From NCBI GenBank assembly GCA_029203165.1, contig CP119308.1, positions 3,348,001 through 3,412,000 on the forward strand: DNA of 64,000 nucleotides, written 5' to 3'. This document shows positions 33,831 to 43,266 of this stretch, in pieces (the first letter of the stretch is position 1; every line of letters begins with the position of its first letter). A program made the position numbers and the translations under genes. The DNA comes from Candidatus Microbacterium colombiense (GTDB taxonomy: Bacteria > Actinomycetota > Actinomycetes > Actinomycetales > Microbacteriaceae). The notes beneath the pieces are model-generated. The model ran no database searches. It was not told the DNA's origin and saw nothing but the letters and a program-made list of their open reading frames with translations.

Positions 33831-35449
33831 TGCACCCGCTCTCCGCGGATCCACGTCTCGGCGACACGTACCGACGCAATCTCGTCGTCGGGCACCGTGA
33901 ACACGTCGCGGTCGAGCACGGCGAAGCTGCCGTCGAAGCCCGGGCGCAGCACGCCGACGCCCTCGAGCGGCGACAGCAGACGCGCGCGGCCGGTGTAGAG
34001 CAGCAGCGCCTGGGGCACCGTGATCGCGGCGTCGGCACCGAACTCGATGCCGTTGTAGGTGCGGCGGCGCACGGCCGCCTCGACCGAGAGCATCACATCG
34101 TCGGCCCCGCTCCACGCGGTCGCCGGGCGATCGGACGAGAGGGCCAGCGGCTCGAGCCCCGCATACAGCCGCGCGATCGGATAGGCATCCGGAACCTGCT
34201 CCGCCCGCAGCGCCTTCTCGTAGCCGTCGTACTCGGCGAAGAAGAACACCGTGTGCGTCGCGATGCCGAAGACCATCCGCGCCGAACGCAGGCGGGTCAG
34301 ATAGTCGTCGCTGATGATCGTGGCGTGCTCGATGCGCACGGACGGGATGCCGTCGAGCCACGGCTCTTCGTCGGCGAACAGCTCGACCACGCGGTCGAGC
34401 GCCCGGTCTCCCATGGCGTGGATCGCGAGCTGCACCTGATTGCGGCGCGCCCAGTCGGCGGCGGCGAGCACGTCGGCATCGTCGACGAGACGCAGACCGT
34501 GGTCGCACGACTCGGGGTAGGCCTCGTGCACCCAGGCGGTGCGGTTGGAGTACGCCCCATCGAGCACGACCTTCACCCCGGCGACACGGATCTGCCCCCG
34601 GCGGTCGTCGTCCGACAGATCGGCCAGCGGCGCGGACGGGTCCCAGCCCGGGTACAGCGCGACACGGGTGCGCAGGCCCCGCTCGACCGCCGCCCGGAAG
34701 GTGCCGACCGGGTCGTCGATGCGGGTCGACAGCAGATCGCAGACGGCCACGATGCCCCGCGAGGCGAGCTCGTCGCCGAGAGTCACGACGGCGTCGATCT
34801 GCTCGTCGCGCGAGGGCGCGGGGATGAACGCGGCGACGACCGCGACGGCGGCGATCTCGGTGAGCACGCCGTTCGGGCTGCCGTCGGGGTGCCGTTCGAA
34901 GCGCGCCCCCTCCGGGTCAGCCGTCGCGGCGGTGATGCCGGCGAGCTCGAGCGCACGGGTGTTGCACACGGCCGAGTGGGCGTCGCAGCGCCACACCATC
35001 ACGGGGCGGTCGCGGCTCACGCGGTCGAGATCGGCGGCGGTCGGCATCTGCCGTCCGGGGAACTTGGTGTCATCGAACCCCCGCCCGAGAATCCACCCGT
35101 CCGCCCCGGCGACGCCGTCGGCATGGGCACCGAGCACGGCGACCAGCTCGTCGACCGAGGTCACGGCCGGAGGGAAGCACTCCGCCGCCACGGCCGTTCC
35201 GGCGATCAGCGCGGGATGGGTGTGACTGTCGATCAGTCCGGGCAGCACGGTGCGCCCACCGAGGTCGGTCGCCTGCTCGTCGGCCACCTCGGCGGCGTCG
35301 CCGATCCAGTCGATCCGCCCGTCGACGATCCGGAAGGCCGAGGCGAACCCGGCCTCGGACTCGCCCGTGAAGACCTGGGCGTTCGTGAACAGCGAGCTCC
35401 CGGCCGGCGTCCCCGGCATCAGTGCGTCGATCATCGATGCATCCCCCAT
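33827..35449 (-). CDS. YtcJ-like amidohydrolase (amidohydrolase 3 family)
   Basis: A 540-residue metal-dependent hydrolase of the YtcJ/NfdA group. It shows VLPGLIDSHTHPALIAG (metal HxH), AGVKVVLDGAYSNRTAWVHEAYPE, LAIHAMGDRALDRVVELF, IPSVRIEHATIIS and a C-terminal LSPLEGVGVLRPGFDGSFAVLDRDVF. NfdA-type members hydrolyse N-substituted formamides, but most of the group is uncharacterised. The start shares a base with the stop of a second member of the same family (TGATG), and the stop overlaps the M20 gene. Confidence 0.9.
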   Translation of the reverse strand: MGDASMIDALMPGTPAGSSLFTNAQVFTGESEAGFASAFRIVDGRIDWIGDAAEVADEQATDLGGRTVLPGLIDSHTHPALIAGTAVAAECFPPAVTSVDELVAVLGAHADGVAGADGWILGRGFDDTKFPGRQMPTAADLDRVSRDRPVMVWRCDAHSAVCNTRALELAGITAATADPEGARFERHPDGSPNGVLTEIAAVAVVAAFIPAPSRDEQIDAVVTLGDELASRGIVAVCDLLSTRIDDPVGTFRAAVERGLRTRVALYPGWDPSAPLADLSDDDRRGQIRVAGVKVVLDGAYSNRTAWVHEAYPESCDHGLRLVDDADVLAAADWARRNQVQLAIHAMGDRALDRVVELFADEEPWLDGIPSVRIEHATIISDDYLTRLRSARMVFGIATHTVFFFAEYDGYEKALRAEQVPDAYPIARLYAGLEPLALSSDRPATAWSGADDVMLSVEAAVRRRTYNGIEFGADAAITVPQALLLYTGRARLLSPLEGVGVLRPGFDGSFAVLDRDVFTVPDDEIASVRVAETWIRGERVQ

Positions 35450-36936
35450 CAGAGCTGTCGCCAGGTGAAGCGGCCACCGAGCAGCGTCGCGGCGACCGGC
35501 ATCCCGCGCAGCGCGTCGCGGTCCGCCGCATAGGGGTCGCCGTCGCTGATCACGAGGTCAGCCGGCTGACCGACCGCGAGGGTGCTGCGAACGGATGCCG
35601 CAAGTGCGACGTCGAGCGGCAGCCGCTGCTCGGGGTGCCAGGCGTCGCGGTCGCCGCGGCTGCGGGCGGTCGCGGCGCTGAGTGAGATCCAGGGATCGAG
35701 CGGGGCGACCGGGGCATCCGAGCCGAGCCGCAGTGGTGCCCCGGCCCGGTGCAGCGAACCGAACGCGAAGGCGCGGGCCGTGCGGCCGGCCCAGTGGTGG
35801 TCGGCCACGTCGCGGTCATCCATCGCGTGCTCGGGTTGCACGCTGGCGATCAGGCCGAGCGCGGCGAAGCGGGCGAAGTCCTCTTCGCGCACGAGCTGCG
35901 CGTGCTCGATCACCCCGCGCATGTCGAGGGCCTCGAACGTGTCGAGCACCTCGGTGTTGGCGCGGTCGCCGATCGCGTGCACGGCGGCTTCGATGCCGCC
36001 GGCGCGGGCGAGACCGAGCAGACGCCGCAGCTCGGGGATCGGCACGCTCTCGAGCCCGCAGGCGTGCGGGTGCGCAGGGTCCATGCCCGGATACGGGTCC
36101 CAGCACCAGGCCGTGCGCGTGTTCAGCGAACCGTCCACGACGACCTTGAGCCGGCCGAACTCGACCAGCCCGCGCTCGTCGACGATGTCGCCCGTGCGCA
36201 GCCCCTGGGCGATCGCCGCCTCCAGCCGATCGGGCCACACGGCGATGTCGACGCGGAGTGCGTCGAGGCCCTGGGCGGTGCGCTCGGACCACTCGGTGAC
36301 GTTGTCGGTGTTCTCGTACTCGACGACGCCGACCACGCCGCGCGCCGACGCCGCATCCGCCGCCTCGCGATAGGCCGACAGCGGCAGATCGCCGACCGCG
36401 TCGAAGGAGTGCAGCAGGGCGATCCACGGCACCTCGCGCAGCAGTCCGGTCTCGTCGAGCTCGATGCCGAAGCGCGCCTCGGCCGCCCGGTTCATCCATC
36501 CGCAGTGCAGGTCGCCGCTCACGAGCACCACGGGGATGTCGGAGACGACGGCGTCGAGCGCGGCGAGTGAGGCGGGCACGGGCCACAGTCCGTCGCGGAA
36601 CCCGTAGCCCATGAGGATGCCGTCGGTCAGCGGGGCACCCTCATCGCGGGCACGGCGCACGACGTCGAGCACATCGGCCGCGCTGCGCGTCTCGGTCAGG
36701 TCGATCCGACGACGGCGGATGACGTGCTGCGTGAAGTGCAGGTGCGCGTCCCACAGTCCGGGCCCGATCCAGCGCCCGGCACCGTCGACGGTCTCGCCCA
36801 CCGCGGTCACGGTTCCCGCCGGCGCGATCGCGGAGATCAGCCCGTCAGCGATCTGCACATCGACGGGTTCGCCGCCGTCATAGGGTCGCACGTTCTGCAG
36901 GGTGAGGGGGGCGGTGTTGAAGGGGGCGGTGCTCAT
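35449..36936 (-). CDS. YtcJ-like amidohydrolase (amidohydrolase 3 family)
   Basis: A 495-residue paralogue of the next gene downstream, sharing GPGLWDAHLHFTQH (metal HxH), GRLKVVVDGSLNTRTAWCWDPYPG, AAVHAIGDRANTEVLDTFEA, GVIEHAQLVREEDF and LRLGSDAPVAPLDPW. I prefer the ATG at 36936 because GGAG lies 6 nt upstream; a GTG at 36951 would overlap the ornithine cyclodeaminase stop in the GTGA manner common here. Two consecutive paralogues suggest two related amide substrates or a two-step breakdown. Substrate unknown. Confidence 0.88.
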   Translation of the reverse strand: MSTAPFNTAPLTLQNVRPYDGGEPVDVQIADGLISAIAPAGTVTAVGETVDGAGRWIGPGLWDAHLHFTQHVIRRRRIDLTETRSAADVLDVVRRARDEGAPLTDGILMGYGFRDGLWPVPASLAALDAVVSDIPVVLVSGDLHCGWMNRAAEARFGIELDETGLLREVPWIALLHSFDAVGDLPLSAYREAADAASARGVVGVVEYENTDNVTEWSERTAQGLDALRVDIAVWPDRLEAAIAQGLRTGDIVDERGLVEFGRLKVVVDGSLNTRTAWCWDPYPGMDPAHPHACGLESVPIPELRRLLGLARAGGIEAAVHAIGDRANTEVLDTFEALDMRGVIEHAQLVREEDFARFAALGLIASVQPEHAMDDRDVADHHWAGRTARAFAFGSLHRAGAPLRLGSDAPVAPLDPWISLSAATARSRGDRDAWHPEQRLPLDVALAASVRSTLAVGQPADLVISDGDPYAADRDALRGMPVAATLLGGRFTWRQL

Positions 36937-36947
36937 GGATGCTCCGA

Positions 36948-37976
36948 TCACGCGACGGGGACGGGGACGGTCGTGAAACCGAAGAGGTCCTTGGGGTCTT
37001 CGGGCGCGGCGACCAGGTCGATCTCGCGGGCGAGATCGGTGCCGGCGACGCTGGCACGCAGATGCCGCAGCGCCGAGAAGTCCTCGATCGCGAAGCCCAC
37101 GGAGTCGAAGACCGTGATCTGCGCCGGAGAGGTACGCCCGGGGGCGATGCCGTTCAGCACCTTCCAGAACTCGGTCACGGGGAAGTCGGGCGCGACGTTC
37201 TGGATCTCGCCCTCGACGCGGGTCTGCGGGGTGTACTCGACGAACACCGGTCCGCGCTCCAGGATGCGGGGGTCGAGCTCGGTCTTGCCGGGGCAGTCGC
37301 CGCCGATCGTGTTGATGTGCATGCCCGGAGCGACATCCGCATCGGTGAGCACCTGGGCCACCGCCTTGTCGGCGGTGCACGTGGTGACGATGTCGGCACC
37401 GTTCGCCGCCTCCGCGGCGGAGGCGCATACGGTCACATCGAACCCGCGCGGAGCGAGGTTGCGCACGAGCTTCGCCGAGGCATCGGCATCCACATCGAAC
37501 ACCCGCAGCGTGCGGATGCCGAGCACGGCCCGGAACGCGAGCGCCTGGAACTCGGCCTGACTGCCGGCACCGATCATGGTCATGACGCTCGAGTCGGGGC
37601 GCGCGAGGCGGCGCGCGACCATGGCGGAGGTCGCGGCGGTGCGCAGCGCCGTGAGCACCGTCATCTCGGCCAGGAACACCGGGTAGCCGTTGTGCACATC
37701 GGCGAGCACGCCGAACGCCGTCACGGTCTGATACCCCCGCGCCGGGTTGAACGGATGCCCGTTCACGTACTTGAACGCGTACAGGTCGGGGTCACTGATG
37801 GGCATCAGCTCGATGACGCCGAACGGGGTGTGGTTCGCGACGCGCTCGCTCTTGTCGAACGACTCCCACCGGCGGAAGTCCTCCTCGATCGTGTCGGCCA
37901 TCTCGGCCATGATCTTCTCGGCTCCGTGCTGCGAGATCCACGTCACCATATCGGCGACTCCGACGAACGCGGTCAT
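36948..37976 (-). CDS. Ornithine cyclodeaminase/mu-crystallin family
   Basis: A 342-residue NAD(P)-dependent enzyme of the OCD/mu-crystallin family. Motifs include YAFKYVNGHPFNPARGYQTVTAFGVL, the Rossmann loop MTMIGAGSQAEFQALAF, and GADIVTTCTADKAVAQVL. OCD turns ornithine into proline and ammonia, but family members also act on other imino/amino acids (lysine cyclodeaminase, ketimine reductases), so the exact reaction is open. It overlaps the PaiB-like gene by 4 bp upstream. Neighbouring amidohydrolases suggest the locus frees and processes an amino acid from an amide. Confidence 0.9.
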   Translation of the reverse strand: MTAFVGVADMVTWISQHGAEKIMAEMADTIEEDFRRWESFDKSERVANHTPFGVIELMPISDPDLYAFKYVNGHPFNPARGYQTVTAFGVLADVHNGYPVFLAEMTVLTALRTAATSAMVARRLARPDSSVMTMIGAGSQAEFQALAFRAVLGIRTLRVFDVDADASAKLVRNLAPRGFDVTVCASAAEAANGADIVTTCTADKAVAQVLTDADVAPGMHINTIGGDCPGKTELDPRILERGPVFVEYTPQTRVEGEIQNVAPDFPVTEFWKVLNGIAPGRTSPAQITVFDSVGFAIEDFSALRHLRASVAGTDLAREIDLVAAPEDPKDLFGFTTVPVPVA

Positions 37977-38611
37977 GCGTGCTGCTCCTTCTCATGCACC
38001 CGCGCCATGCGGGCTGCCAGTTTCGGGTTCTGGTACGGCCCCGGTTCCTGCAGTGCCTCGATCACACGATCGACGACCTCGGCCGGCTTGTCCTGACTCA
38101 TCTTCTCCTTCGCCTCGAACCGGTCGACCCGCAGGCGGAAGCCCACGGTGCCGTGCACGATGCGTTCGGCGTAGGCGGTGTTCTCGAGCGTCGAGCGCAT
38201 CAGGAACGGTTCGGGCAACGGGCTCTCGAAGTGCGCGACCAGACGGTCGAGCACGCGCAGGTTCTCGTCGTCCGAGAGGATCTCCGGGGTGCCGTGCAGG
38301 TGCGCGACCGCGAAGTTCCAGGTGGGCACGGCGGGCGAGGTGTCGTACCAGCTCGGTGAGACGTAGCCCTGCGGGCCGTAGACGATCACCATCACCTCGT
38401 GCGACCCGAGCTCGTGCAGGCGCTCGTCCGGACGACCCACGTGGCTGACCAGCACGACGCCCTCGGCATCCTCTTCCAGCAGCAGGGGGTAGTGCGAGGC
38501 GACCAGCCCCGTGCCGGGCACGAAGCTGACGATCGTGCCCCACGGGTTCTCGCGCACGAGCGCGCGGATGCCCTCGACGTCGTCGAACACGTAGTCCGGG
38601 GTGTGCCTCAT
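37973..38611 (-). CDS. PaiB-like FMN-binding regulator/oxidoreductase
   Basis: A 212-residue protein of the PaiB family (FMN-binding split barrel), with PWGTIVSFVPGTGLVASHYPLLL, VLVSHVGRPDERLHEL, VPTWNFAVAHLHGTPEIL and a C-terminal RFEAKEKMSQDKPAEVVDRVIEAL. PaiB was described as a negative regulator of sporulation/protease genes in Bacillus, and many relatives sit in catabolic operons as probable flavin enzymes. It heads the amidohydrolase unit, 75 bp after the hydratase gene; no clear terminator lies in that gap. Confidence 0.9.
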   Translation of the reverse strand: MRHTPDYVFDDVEGIRALVRENPWGTIVSFVPGTGLVASHYPLLLEEDAEGVVLVSHVGRPDERLHELGSHEVMVIVYGPQGYVSPSWYDTSPAVPTWNFAVAHLHGTPEILSDDENLRVLDRLVAHFESPLPEPFLMRSTLENTAYAERIVHGTVGFRLRVDRFEAKEKMSQDKPAEVVDRVIEALQEPGPYQNPKLAARMARVHEKEQHA

Positions 38612-38686
38612 GGCTGTCTCCTCTGCCGCGAGCGCGGCGCGTTCTGTCGGGTGTCGAGTGCGCGGGGGGTCGCGGCTGCGGTGCGC

Positions 38687-39535
38687 TCAGTCCCAGGTGA
38701 TCTCCGCCGTGGCGAGCACGACGTCGGAGTCATCCAGGGCGGTGATGAGCGTGCGGTCCTCGTCCGTGCGACCGGCGAGGCGTACCGTGCGGTCGACCAG
38801 CATGGGGGCGATCGCGCGCACATCGAGCCGCGTGGCCCGGCGGTGCGGCGCATGCCTGCGCGCGGCATCCATCAGCAGGATGCGGGTGAGCGGACCGTGC
38901 ACGAGCAGATCGGGCAGGCCTTCGACCTCGCGTGCCCAGATCCGGTCGTAGTGGATCAGATGCGTGTTGAAGGTGAGCGCTGAGAATCGGAACAGCTGAC
39001 GCGCGTCGAGGGCGACCTCGTCGATCCAGTCGGCGCCGGCGGCGACATCCGGGTCGGTGCGCGGGGCACGGGCGGGCGCGTGGGGGTCGGCCTGCTCCAG
39101 GAACACGTCGTGCCACACGCTGCGGATCGCGGGTTCGCCGGCGACCGCGTACTCACGTTCCACGTCGACGAACACGAGACGCCCGCGCGAGCCGTTCTTC
39201 TCGACGACCTCGCCCAGGCGCGTGGTCTGCACGAGTTCGTCGCCGACGTGCACCGGGCGCAGGAACTCGGTCGTCTCCCCCGCGTACATGCGCCGCGGCA
39301 GATCGATCTCGGGGATCACCCCGTCGCGCGCGGGAGTGCCGTCCGGGCGGAGATCCGCGAGCGGCGCGGCGAACGGGAAGAACACGCCCTCCCAGGCCGC
39401 GGGCAGCTCTGAGCCCTCACCACGACGCTCCTCGGCGGCGGCGAACGTGCCCCGGTACGCCTCCACGGTCGCCCCGCGCACGGTCTCGGTGCGCACGACT
39501 CCGCCCGCCGCACTCGCGGGAGTCGCCTCGGTCAC
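38687..39535 (-). CDS. MaoC-type acyl-CoA hydratase (itaconyl-/mesaconyl-CoA hydratase-like)
   Basis: A 282-residue double-hotdog protein resembling MaoC-family itaconyl-CoA and mesaconyl-C4-CoA hydratases. Visible features: the N-terminal hotdog with PRRMYAGETTEFLRPVHVGDELVQTTRLGEVVEKNGSRGRLVFVDVEREYAV, and the C-terminal FRFSALTFNTHLIHYDRIWAREVEGLPDLLVHGPLTRILLMD, the usual hydratase motif. The GTG at 39535 overlaps the CoA-transferase stop (GTGA). In the context of HMG-CoA reductase and lyase it may hydrate 3-methylglutaconyl-CoA or a related branched enoyl-CoA (inference). Confidence 0.85.
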   Translation of the reverse strand: MTEATPASAAGGVVRTETVRGATVEAYRGTFAAAEERRGEGSELPAAWEGVFFPFAAPLADLRPDGTPARDGVIPEIDLPRRMYAGETTEFLRPVHVGDELVQTTRLGEVVEKNGSRGRLVFVDVEREYAVAGEPAIRSVWHDVFLEQADPHAPARAPRTDPDVAAGADWIDEVALDARQLFRFSALTFNTHLIHYDRIWAREVEGLPDLLVHGPLTRILLMDAARRHAPHRRATRLDVRAIAPMLVDRTVRLAGRTDEDRTLITALDDSDVVLATAEITWD

Positions 39536-40761
39536 GGCAGCACTCCGGCGGCGCGCAGGGCGGCGACGCGATCGGCGTCGTATCCCGCCAGGTCCGCGAG
39601 CACCTGATCGGCGTGCTCGGCGAGACGGTTGGCGGTGCGGCCGGGGGTCGCGGGAGTCGCGGAGAGCTTGATGGGCTGACCGAACATGCGCAGCACTCCG
39701 AGGTCGCCGTAGTCGGCCGACACGATCATGTCGCGCTCGGCGGTGCCGGGGTCGTCGACCACCTCGGCGATCGTCTTCACGGCGGTGAGGGGCACGACGT
39801 CTCCGGCGAGCGCTTCGAGCTCCGCTTTCGTACGATCCGCCAGCCAGGCCGCGACGATCGGCTTGACCTTGCGTGCGTAGACCTCTTCGTCGAACCGCTT
39901 GCGCATGGTGTCGATCTCGGGGTCGGCCTTGTGCTCGGGCGTACCGAACAGGTCGCAGCTCGCGTTCCAGAGCTTGTCGGTGTACGCGCCGAAGAACACC
40001 TGGCCGTCGGCGCAGTCGAACAGCTCGTACGGCCGCACCCAGGCGTGCTCGTTGCCCGCCGGCGTCGCGACTTTGCCGGTCACCGTGTAGTCGACGACGG
40101 CGGTCTCGGTCAGCGCCAGGATGCTGTCGACCTGCGCGACGTCGACCAGCTGGCCCTCGCCGGTGGCCTCGGCATGACGGAGAGCGGCGAGCGTGCCGAT
40201 CACCGCGAACAGTGTCGCCGAGACGTCGCCGATCGTGACGCCCACGCGCACCGGCGGCTGCTCGGGGTAGCCGTTCATCGACCACAGTCCGCCCGCGGCC
40301 TGCGCCGTGTTGTCGAAGGCCGGGCGACGCGTGCGCGAGCCGGTGTGCCCGTAACCGGAGATCGCCGTGTAGACGAGCTTCGGGTTGATCTCGTGCAGCA
40401 CGTCCCACCCGACGCCCAGCTTGTTCATCGTGCCGGGGCGGAAGTTCTCCACCAGTACATCGGCTGAACGAACCAGGTCCTTCAGCACCGCGACCCCGTC
40501 GGGGTGGGCGAGGTCGAGTCCGAGTCCGAGCTTGCCGCGGTTGTACTGGGCGTAATAGGCGCTGAACTCCTCGTCGCCGTCGGTCAGGTACGGCGGGAAG
40601 CCGCGCGACACGTCGGGGTCACGGGGGTTCTCGATCTTGATCACGGTCGCCCCCAGGTCGGCGAGCATCTGCGCCGCATAGGGACCGGCGAGCACGCGGG
40701 AGAGGTCGAGCACGGTGACGCCGGTCAGCGACCCGGGCGCGGGGAGCGAGAGGTCGGTCAT
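39532..40761 (-). CDS. Class III CoA-transferase (CaiB/BaiF family)
   Basis: A 409-residue family III CoA-transferase. Motifs: VLDLSRVLAGPYAAQMLADLGATVIKIENP at the start, ADVLVENFRPGTMNKLGVGWDVLHEINPKLVYTAISGYG, and the catalytic aspartate region VRVGVTIGDVSATLFAV. It overlaps its neighbours by 4 bp on both sides. A likely job is loading CoA onto a dicarboxylic or hydroxy acid (for example 3-hydroxy-3-methylglutarate) from a CoA donor to feed the lyase; the actual acid is not readable. Confidence 0.92.
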   Translation of the reverse strand: MTDLSLPAPGSLTGVTVLDLSRVLAGPYAAQMLADLGATVIKIENPRDPDVSRGFPPYLTDGDEEFSAYYAQYNRGKLGLGLDLAHPDGVAVLKDLVRSADVLVENFRPGTMNKLGVGWDVLHEINPKLVYTAISGYGHTGSRTRRPAFDNTAQAAGGLWSMNGYPEQPPVRVGVTIGDVSATLFAVIGTLAALRHAEATGEGQLVDVAQVDSILALTETAVVDYTVTGKVATPAGNEHAWVRPYELFDCADGQVFFGAYTDKLWNASCDLFGTPEHKADPEIDTMRKRFDEEVYARKVKPIVAAWLADRTKAELEALAGDVVPLTAVKTIAEVVDDPGTAERDMIVSADYGDLGVLRMFGQPIKLSATPATPGRTANRLAEHADQVLADLAGYDADRVAALRAAGVLP

Positions 40762-41783
40762 GCGGTCGGAACCTCCTGGGCGGTGTCTGTCCTGCTGTCT
40801 GCTCTGCTGTCAGCCCGATCCGCTGCCGCGAGTCCGGCGGCGGCCAGAGCCCGCGCCACATTCGACGGCGCGCGGATGCCGCGCACACGGGAGAGCCATT
40901 CGGTCGTCGCGGCCAGGGCCGTGAGATCGAGTCCGGTCTCGATGCCGAGTCCGTGCAGCATCCACACCAGGTCCTCTGTCGCGAGATTACCGGTCGCGCC
41001 CTTGGCGTAGGGGCAGCGACCCAGCCCGCCGACCGAGGCGTCGAACTCGGCGACGCCGAGAAGCAGCGCGGCGTGCACGTTCGCGAGCGACTGCCCGTAG
41101 GTGTCGTGCAGGTGCAGGGCGATGCCGGGAAGCGGGATGCCGGCCGCCAGCGTCTCGCTCACGACCCGGGCGGTCAGCCCCGGGGTGGCGACGCCGATCG
41201 TGTCGCCGAGGGCGATCGTGCGGGCGCCGGCGGTGTGCAGCTCCGCGGCCGCCGAGACGACGGTCGCCGTGTCGACCTCGCCCTCCCACGGGTCACCGAA
41301 CGCCATCGACACATAGCCGCGCACCGGGATGCCCTCAGCGGTGGCGGCGGCGATGACCTCGACCGCGCGGTCGATCGCGCCGGTCCTGGTGGTGTTGAGA
41401 TTGGCCTTCGCGAACGACTCCGTAGCACTCACGACCACGGCCACCTCGCGCACGCCGGCGTCGATCGCCCGCTGCAGCCCGCGCAGGTTCGGCACGAGCG
41501 CGACGGCACGGGCACCCTGCGGCACCTCCACGCCGGCCACGACCTCTGCGGCGTCGGCGAGCTGCGGGATCCAGGTCGGAGGCACGAAGCTGGTGATCTC
41601 GAGGTCACGCGAACCCGCGGCGTACAGGCGTCGGCACAGCTCGGCCTTGACGGCGCTGGGGATGATGTCGGTCTCGGCCTGCAGTCCGTCGCGCGGGCCG
41701 ACCTCGTAGATCGTGACCCGCGAGGGAAGCCCGGCCTGCGGCTGCACCCGCGGGGTCGGAGCGAGGATCGACGGGGACGTCAT
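40758..41783 (-). CDS. mvaB: Hydroxymethylglutaryl-CoA lyase
   Basis: A 341-residue TIM-barrel lyase that splits HMG-CoA into acetyl-CoA and acetoacetate. The signature is complete: VTIYEVGPRDGLQAE with the catalytic arginine, metal histidines in ALHLHDTYGQSLAN, and the cysteine loop SVGGLGRCPYAKGATGNLATEDL. The C-terminal about 25 residues are an Ala/Asp/Arg-rich tail (ADRADSRADSRTD) not needed for the fold. It overlaps the HMG-CoA reductase gene by 4 bp, the same order as mvaA-mvaB of Pseudomonas mevalonii. Confidence 0.94.
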   Translation of the reverse strand: MTSPSILAPTPRVQPQAGLPSRVTIYEVGPRDGLQAETDIIPSAVKAELCRRLYAAGSRDLEITSFVPPTWIPQLADAAEVVAGVEVPQGARAVALVPNLRGLQRAIDAGVREVAVVVSATESFAKANLNTTRTGAIDRAVEVIAAATAEGIPVRGYVSMAFGDPWEGEVDTATVVSAAAELHTAGARTIALGDTIGVATPGLTARVVSETLAAGIPLPGIALHLHDTYGQSLANVHAALLLGVAEFDASVGGLGRCPYAKGATGNLATEDLVWMLHGLGIETGLDLTALAATTEWLSRVRGIRAPSNVARALAAAGLAAADRADSRADSRTDTAQEVPTA

Positions 41784-43060
41784 GCCGATGTCTTCTCTGA
41801 CCGCAGCTCGGCCAACACCTCTCGGGCGTACTCGACGCGGATCCGACGCTCGGCCACGATGCGTGCCGCGACGTCGCCGATCTCGTCGACGTCGGCACCC
41901 GCACTGGCGGCGATCGTGCGGGCGTGCAGGGTCATGTGACCGCGCTGGATGCCCTCGGCGGCGAGTGCACGGCAGGCGGCGAGGTTCTGTGCCAGTCCGA
42001 CCGCTGCCACCACGCTCGCGAGCTGGCGCGCCGTCTCGACGCCGAGCAGACGCACCGAGGCCTGCGCGGCAGGATGCGCCCTGGTCGCCCCACCGACGAG
42101 GCCGACCGCGAGCGGCACCTCGAGCGTGCCGACGAGGTTGCCGTCGGCATCCTGTTCGAACTGCGACAGCGCCGTGTAGCCGCCGCTGCGCGCGGCGTGC
42201 GAGTGGCAGCCCGACTCGACGGCCCTGGTGTCGTTGCCGGTGGCGAGCACGACGGCGGTGATGCCGTTCATGATGCCCTTGTTGTGGGTCGCGGCGCGGT
42301 ACGGATCGGCCTCGGCGAAGGCGCTCGCGGCGACGATGTCGGCGACGACCTGCGCACCGCCGAGCAGTTCGGCATCGAACACCGCGCGGGCGCGGGTCAG
42401 GCGCAGCTCGGCCTTGTTGGTGAGGATGCGCAGCAGCGTGCGGGTGCCGGCGTGCTCCGCGATGCGCGGGGCGATCGCCTCGGCCATCGTGTTCACCGCG
42501 TTCGCGCCCATCGCATCGCGCACATCCACGTGCAGGTGCACGATGACCTGCGCACCCACCCGGGTCGGGAGCACGCGCACCGAGATGTCGAAGGCCCCGC
42601 CGCCGAGCGAGACGAGCACGGGGTCCTGCTCGTTGGCCAGCGCGAGCAGCTCATCGCGCGCCTCGAGCAGGGCGAAGCGGGTGGCGTGCGGGTCGACCGC
42701 GTCGAGCACCTGGATCTGGGCGATCATCACATCGCCGGTGTACGAGGTCGTGAAGCCGCCGTGCCCGCGCGCCATCCGGGCCGCGTTCGAGGCGGCGGCC
42801 ACGACGCTCGGCTCCTCGGTGGCCATCGGGATCAACCGGTCGACACCGTCGATCGTGAAGTTGGTGGCGACGCCGACGGGGATGCCGATCAGCCCGACGA
42901 CGTTCTCGATCATGTGGTCGGCCTGCGCCAGAGACAGCCCGCTCTGCGGCTGCAGGGCGTCGAGCGCCGCCGTGTCGAGGCCCGCCGCACCGGCGACGAG
43001 GGTCAGGCGCTCGTCCGGGGTGTGGTCGCGCAGACCTGAGATTCGGCTGTTGATCGTCAT
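41780..43060 (-). CDS. mvaA: Hydroxymethylglutaryl-CoA reductase, degradative (class II)
   Basis: A 426-residue class II HMG-CoA reductase. Catalytic motifs: glutamate in MIENVVGLIGIPVGVATNF (E52), lysine in THNKGIMNGITAVVLATGND with the aspartate at its end, and histidine in IQRGHMTLHARTIA. Length and the missing membrane domain mark the bacterial NAD-linked form. In a cluster with HMG-CoA lyase it would run in the degradative direction, mevalonate to HMG-CoA. The ATG at 43060 follows AGGAAGG; a longer frame upstream lacks support. It is the first gene of the minus-strand unit and is divergent from a GAF-PucR regulator. Confidence 0.95.
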   Translation of the reverse strand: MTINSRISGLRDHTPDERLTLVAGAAGLDTAALDALQPQSGLSLAQADHMIENVVGLIGIPVGVATNFTIDGVDRLIPMATEEPSVVAAASNAARMARGHGGFTTSYTGDVMIAQIQVLDAVDPHATRFALLEARDELLALANEQDPVLVSLGGGAFDISVRVLPTRVGAQVIVHLHVDVRDAMGANAVNTMAEAIAPRIAEHAGTRTLLRILTNKAELRLTRARAVFDAELLGGAQVVADIVAASAFAEADPYRAATHNKGIMNGITAVVLATGNDTRAVESGCHSHAARSGGYTALSQFEQDADGNLVGTLEVPLAVGLVGGATRAHPAAQASVRLLGVETARQLASVVAAVGLAQNLAACRALAAEGIQRGHMTLHARTIAASAGADVDEIGDVAARIVAERRIRVEYAREVLAELRSEKTSA

Positions 43061-43183
43061 CGGCGACCTTCCTGACGGGCGGATGCCGGATCCTCGGCGC
43101 CGCGGTTCTACGACGACACTAGAAGCGGCATCCGTCGCCGACGATGGACGGATCACTCAGCGAACGGGACGCGGTGTATGCGA

Positions 43184-43213
43184 TTGACACATCTGCCGAG
43201 CGTCCCCCATGCT
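43184..43213 (+). promoter_or_regulatory. Candidate promoter of the GAF-PucR regulator
   Basis: TTGACA at 43184-43189 is a perfect -35 hexamer; a weak -10 (CATGCT) follows at 43208-43213 after 18 bp. It lies in the 206-bp divergent gap between HMG-CoA reductase and the regulator (43267). Confidence 0.35.
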
Positions 43214-43266
43214 CGACACTGAAGACTTCCCCTCTCCCACGCGTCCCGACCGCAGAAGGAGCCTCC

